From assembly GCA_029204225.1 (NCBI GenBank), contig MU832198.1, positions 18,511 through 82,510 of the forward strand: a stretch of 64,000 nucleotides of DNA, in the 5' to 3' direction. Of the stretch, positions 58,950 to 64,000 are shown piece after piece. Both the position numbers and the translations under genes were made by a program. The notes under the pieces were generated by a model. It was not told the DNA's origin. It did no database searches and saw nothing but the letters and a program-made list of their open reading frames with translations. The DNA comes from Diphasiastrum complanatum (Eukaryota; Streptophyta; Lycopodiopsida; Lycopodiales; Lycopodiaceae). Position 1 is the stretch's first letter. Every line of letters starts with the position of its first letter.

Positions 58950-59920
58950 TTTTTAGCAAATGTTGCAAAGACAGTAAATCAATAAAAGCATGTGAGTTAA
59001 TAAAATCACCACCACAAACTATGACAAAATCAAGTGTTTCATCATAGTCAATCCCCTTGAATTGAGCATATCCCTTGGCAACTAGTCTTGTTTTATAATT
59101 GTTCACACTACCATCTTGATTAAGCTTGATCTTAAAGACCCATTTGCAAACAATAACATTATGTATCTTTGATGGAGGATCAATGACTTTACAAGTATCT
59201 CAAACAATGCATCATGTAGTCACCTCACTTTTCATTACATCAAATCACTCTTTTGTTGCTAAAGTTTCATTCACACTTGAAGGAATATCATCAAACTTAA
59301 GGTAGTAATAAGGGCAATACAAATTAAACAATCATCAACTTGTAATTGCTTCTCTCTTCCTTGTATTTGAGCCTTGATGGTTGCATTTGGGCTCTGATAC
59401 CATGCTAAAATCAAAGGTTATGACCCTCATTTGGATACTAAAACCTTGAAAAAGCATCAAAGGTTTCACTTATATCTAATAGATAGAAAACTAGCACACA
59501 ATTCAACCTATTTTGCATCTAATTGGCAAAGGCTTTTGAACACCACAATAAAACTAGAAATAATTGATCTTCACATCCTGTCACACACGTGGAAAGTATA
59601 ATACTTTTGTTCAGATTCAGATCTATTCATTAGACACAAAAAATATCACATTCATCATTCATCAATTCCTCATTAAAGAGCAAACTTGCCAAAATCACCA
59701 TCTCTTGATAATCTCTTGAAGTATGTACAAAATGAGCTCTCAATCCATCAAATGATCTCGGATATGAGATTAGGTAGAGTGCCCTTAGGGTAGACCCTAA
59801 ACCCTTGGCTCTCAAAGCCTTAGATCATGCATAATTACCCTCTTGGTAGTCGAGTCAATTGTCTTATAAAAGTAGGTGGCCGCCCTCATAAAAAATCCCA
59901 ATCATCTAGGAACACCATGA
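58950..59920 (-). mobile_element. Copia remnant: LTR, primer site and RT entry only
   Basis: The minus strand shows an LTR to the right of a perfect primer site (59412-59401). About 100 bp further in is the RT start ([38 protein letters not shown] at about 59150-59030). Leader, gag, protease and integrase are deleted. The LTR (from 59413) has an unclear outer end near 59.9 kb. Confidence 0.7.
59401..59412 (-). other. Primer binding site for initiator Met-tRNA
   Basis: Minus strand TGGTATCAGAGC. Confidence 0.85.
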
Positions 59921-59924
59921 TATA

Positions 59925-60085
59925 ATTCACTTTAGAAAAATATTTATTTAACTAATTCCATTTCATTATGAACATGCAAAAAAAAAAAAAAAAAACCTCA
60001 TCATAATATAATTCACTTTAGAAAAAAAAAATATAGCCTAATCATAATATAATTCACTTTAGAAGTATATTTATTTAACTAATTT
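59925..60085. repeat. Three diverged 'ataatataattcactttagaa' units with A-tracts
   Basis: Copies near 59930, 60003 and 60045, separated by A-rich runs and 'tatttatttaacta' phrases. They sit just inside the right subterminal array. Confidence 0.7.
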
Positions 60086-60128
60086 CATGTCATTATCAAC
60101 GTGCAAAAAACAAAAACAAAAAAAAAAT

Positions 60129-60490
60129 GCGTGGATAATTTACGCAGAAGATATCCACGCATGGATATCTTTAACTTCTGGTCTCGTCTGGTGAACAAAC
60201 TGAAATTTGCGTGGATAATCCACGCGTGGATTATCCATGCCAAAACTGCTTTCCGGCACCGCCAACCTTCCCTCCCAAATAGTTGCCAGAATTTTCAAAA
60301 TTCAATTTTGCGTGGATTATCCACACGCATAAATTTTTCGGCGCCGTGTCAAAAAACACTTGTAGACTGGCCAGAGACGTGTTCAAGAATTTCTTGGCGT
60401 GGATAATCCACGCGTAGATGTTCCACGCAAACAAAATTTTGGAAAATCGACTAAGTGTCGGATCTTGCGTGGATACTCTGCATGGATAAA
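60129..60490. repeat. Right subterminal palindromic repeats of the CACTA element
   Basis: Repeated GCGTGGAT and its inverse ATCCACGC, several joined as 17-bp palindromes GCGTGGATAATCCACGC (about 60210 and 60400) and GCGTGGATTATCCACACGC (about 60310). CACTA transposases bind short subterminal repeats; the role here is inferred. Confidence 0.85.
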
Positions 60491-62480
60491 CACAGAGTTT
60501 TCTAGTTGTGATACTGGATCAACCTAATCTTAGTTTGGTACTAGAATCAGAGAGGGGTTGATTGAGGAGAAGAAATTATGTAATTAGAGGTAAACTGGGA
60601 AACTACTAAGAGTGAATTTTATTTATCTCAGAGATTTTCTAGATATGTATTTTTACTCATGAGGAATAGAAAATCTTTTGTAGGTGAGTTATAAGATCTT
60701 AGTGAGATATGTGAGTAACATATGTGGGTTCTAGAGGAATCTGCCAGATAATAATGTGTTTATGTACTGGGTCATAGTGAGATTATTCACGTAGTGTGCA
60801 CGACTAATCTTGTATGAATCTATTGTGTATTCTTGGTTACTAGAGTTATTTGGTGCACTTAACCTAGTCGGTGAACATGAACATAAGATCAAGTATTGTT
60901 TTGACAGATACTTGCAGAGTTAACAGATCTTTCTATGAAAGATTTATGAGTTAACTAATAAATGATTTGGATAAGGATCTAAATGTGTTGTTATACATGT
61001 ATAATTGAGATCTGCACCTAGACATTTGAGATTTTTGAATCATTGGCAATTAACTTGAGTGATTGATTACTCCAGGATGAAGTTAATTGGTAAAATGATC
61101 AGTGTGATGATAATTCACCGAGAAATGATGGTTTTGAATTACATTGCTTGTAAGACGCATGATTAGTGAATCATTTGGGTTCATCAGTTCAAATTGTGTG
61201 CATACAATATTCTTGGGATAGAGTATTCCTTAGTTAGGGAAGGGACTCAGCTCATTAGTGATTGTATCCCAGAGAGCTCAATTGGATAACGAATCATAAT
61301 GAATCCGGGAATAATAACTGATTTGATATTCAGCAAGACTTTGGATATCTAGATTTGATTCTAGATTTGTAATCTAAAGTTTTTTTGTAGTTGAAGATGA
61401 TTGTCATTTTTGGTATGCGTTCAATCTTTAACTACCAGTGGTTTATAGACCTTGAATCTTGCACTTCAGTTAAAGAATCCTAGTGAAAGATTCCTAAATC
61501 CAGTATTTTCTTAGTGGAAAGATTTTAGAATGATTCTTATTTTTTCGAGTTATATTGGACATATACTCTAGTATCATGTAAATGATTAAGTATGGTTTTG
61601 GATTCCAGAAAATTATGATTGACGAATCATACGAATCTAAATATTTATGATTGACGGATCATAAATAGATACATAATTATTGTCAGAGGATTATAAGGAA
61701 TTGTGATGTTTCTTAAGTGTGGTGATTAATTCTTGATCTATTATTTGAGTAAGAATTCGAATCAATGTTTTGAATCTCTCTACTCCAGTATTTTACTTGA
61801 GAATCTATGGATCTCACAGACATTATTTTAGTTTATTTAGTGGATGCTATTCTGCTATAGTTTATGGTCTGCAAATGCTTGAGTATAGTTATTCATTTAC
61901 TTGGATCTCCAGTTATCATAGGAGATAGACAAGTTTATTAAGATAAATGAATGCTATTTTCTTGTATTTGGTGCTAGAAACAATATTTGGGGATACTCAG
62001 AGTTGAGTTTTAATCATTCTATATCTTAAAGATTCTCCTAGTGATTCTAGTTGAATGAATTATCATATCTTAGAATTGGATTCTAAGGATAGTTGTACTT
62101 GGAAGTTTTTTATGAATTATCTGTCAAAGTTTGTGGATAATTTTAGACTGTAATTTCTTTAACTTTAATCTCCTAAGTTAGGAAATATTTCACTCAGTGG
62201 TCCACGTAAGTGTTTACATGAAGGTGATGTTACTAACTTGTAGAGAGTGTAACCCAGTTGAGAAATTTATCGCTTAGTGTACTTTTCAAACCAAAGTTTG
62301 TACTCCAGAGCAGAGATTAATGATTGGGAACAATTTTTCTCTGAGTACTTGTTTGATAAGTAAGTTTGATTAAGGATAATGGTTTTCTCGGTTAATATTG
62401 AAAGTTAAAGGACCTGTTTCTGTAATTCTTTTCTGTTTTGAGGAGCTTCTAAGGATAGAAGCAGTTTAAAGAGGGAAGAA

Positions 62481-62981
62481 TGTTATGGCCATATTCGGTT
62501 AAGGACCTAGAATAGTCCTAATATGGTAGACCGACCCTCTAGTACTCGAGATTATTGGTCACACCGAGATCTAATTCCATGTCAAGGCCTGTTTGTGACT
62601 AATTACCTTGAGAGGACCCAAACACTCTAATTGAGACATATGGAGTATTGCACGCATGTGTGACGGATACAGGTAGGAGGACTGCATGAAGAGATGTGAT
62701 CTATTTATAGTTGACTAGCATGGGGATTGCATGGTTACATGCACAAGACTCTACTCTCTATATAATGAGCTAGGGATTCTCCCGTGGACATATTGGGTTT
62801 AGGTTACCAGTTTCTCTCTTCTCCTCTTACTTCACATGGCATGGCTTGGGGGTTAGATCCAAGTTTGATCTAGGATTGGTTGGGCAGTTTGGATCCATGG
62901 TCTCTTCTATTGTGTTCTCCTATCCTCATCTTAGGGTGGATCCTTGATGTCTTTACAGCAGGTGTTACCTAGGCTTGCACA
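62481..62981 (+). repeat. Gypsy-like 3' LTR
   Basis: Starts TGTTATGGCC directly after the purine tract. TATATAAT near 62757. Ends near 'cttgcaca' 62981 (approximate). Related to the minus LTR at 26503-27016. Confidence 0.65.
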
Positions 62982-63005
62982 TTAAAAGGGACTATGAGGG
63001 AGGTA

Positions 63006-63887
63006 ACTATACCTTCACCGGTCCAGATACACCCAGAAGATCCTAGAGGATTTTGGGATGCTAAACTGCAAAGGAGCGAATACTCCAATGCTCGCAGGGA
63101 TGCTGTTGACAAACGATGATTGTCCAAAGACTGAGGAACAGAGATAACAGATGCAACTCACACCTTGCAAAAAGCTGATAGGATCATTGATGTACCTTGC
63201 AGACAACACATGCCCTGACATTGCCTATGCAGTGTCAGGATGAGCCAATTATCCACGAATCCAAGCTCGACACATTGGGAGATTGCAAGACAAATTTTGC
63301 AATATCTTCAATTGACGAGGGATTACGAGTTGTGTTACTGTCATGATGCAGATTTCAGGATACTCTCCTACAGTGATGCTAGCTGGGCATCTCTCAAAGA
63401 CGATTGTAAAAGCATCTCAGGAGGATGCGCCATCGCATCAGGAGCAGCAGTTCTCTGGGTCAGCAAGAAGCAGACCGTTGTGGCATCAGTCTGGCTAAGG
63501 CAGTTCTTGGATGAATTGGACGAAACAAGGAACGAGCCTCTAGTCTTGCAGAGGATAACACCTCTGCAGTACATCTGATGAAAGATCCCATGTTCCATTT
63601 GAGAACAAAGCACATTGCGATCAAGTACCACTCGATCAAAGATCCTAATTGAAAAGAAGATGTTGTAGACCACCTTCATCGGAATGAAAGACATGGTGCC
63701 TGACATCTTCACCAAAGCCCTAGACAAAGGACTTTTTGAAAGACAGAGGAGCAGTCTTGGGATTGTAAAGCTAACATGCTTTGAGAGGGAGCTGAAGAAA
63801 CATAAATATTTCTATTTGGCGGACCGCGACATGAAAAACGTCGTAGAAAACTTTTCTGCCTTCATTGCTCCATGAAGGACCAGCAAT
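63006..63887 (+). pseudogene. Copia RT C-terminus to RNase H remnant
   Basis: Starts LNCKGANTPMLAG, then KKLIGSLMYLADNTCPDIAYAVSG (RT end). After a shift, RNase H: STHWEIARQILQYL, SYSDASWASLKDDCKSISGG, GAAVLWVSKKQTVVAS and DIFTKALDKGLFERQRSSLG. Two or more shifts. It is followed by the same 3' internal end as at 38705-38784 and then an LTR. Confidence 0.8.
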
Positions 63888-64000
63888 TGTCATAACAAGT
63901 ACCCAGAAGTATAGATGTCTGATATGATGGCATCGAGTTAGTAGATACACTCTAGGTTGTGGCTAATCCGCCACCCTTGTAATTCTCTAATTAGTTGTAG
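63888..64000 (+). repeat. Copia LTR start, cut by the window edge
   Basis: Matches 38785-38895 almost base for base ('gtacccagaagta.agatgtctgat', 'ctaatccgccacccttgtaa'). Confidence 0.8.

Overview
The window looks like nuclear DNA of a land plant with a large, repeat-rich genome. It is AT-rich and dominated by nested, decayed LTR retrotransposons, mostly Ty1/copia with perfect initiator-methionine tRNA primer sites, plus Ty3/gypsy-like pieces. It also holds a CACTA-type DNA transposon and several long (GA)n/(CT)n microsatellites. Intact host genes are rare. The species cannot be told from the sequence. A pseudogene for a plant DNA amino-methyltransferase would fit a seed-free plant (such enzymes are known in Marchantia), but that is only a hint.

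Layout. 1-1958: leader, primer site and LTR of a minus-strand copia element. 2.6-7.2 kb: mosaic of gypsy gag and copia RT/RNase H, including a 424-residue chimeric open frame. 8.2-9.9 kb: microsatellites around the one intact host gene, a two-exon plant natriuretic peptide/EG45-like secreted protein (minus). 12.56-14.03 kb: intron-containing N4/N6 DNA methyltransferase pseudogene (minus), cut off at its 5' end by copia debris. 14.74-20.72 kb: near full-length but inactivated minus-strand copia. 20.8-21.67 kb: dense cluster of TATGCTnAGCATA palindromes ending in a foldback. 21.67-22.93 kb: copia integrase/RNase H remnant. 22.9-27.0 kb: minus-strand, coding-poor gypsy-like element. 27-36.8 kb: unrecognised remnants, tandem repeats, gypsy integrase and gag pieces, copia debris and a 1-kb palindrome. 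38.8-44.8 kb: a plus-strand copia interrupted by a complete 4.75-kb minus-strand copia with 251-bp LTRs and an ATGCA target duplication. 45.8-62.98 kb: a gypsy-like element split by a 12.4-kb CACTA-like element (48,065-60,510), whose transposase gene is itself split by a 5.0-kb GC-richer LTR element (51,789-56,804, TTAAC duplication). 63.0-64.0 kb: copia RT/RNase H and the start of an LTR.

The window is therefore mainly a record of successive insertions. The secreted PNP-like protein looks like a functional gene. The methyltransferase relic is the most unusual host-type sequence. The CACTA element and the palindrome arrays are the most interesting structural signals. Coordinates of LTRs without a recognised partner copy, and of degenerate coding remnants, are approximate. 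Exon joins come from reading splice signals and family motifs by eye.
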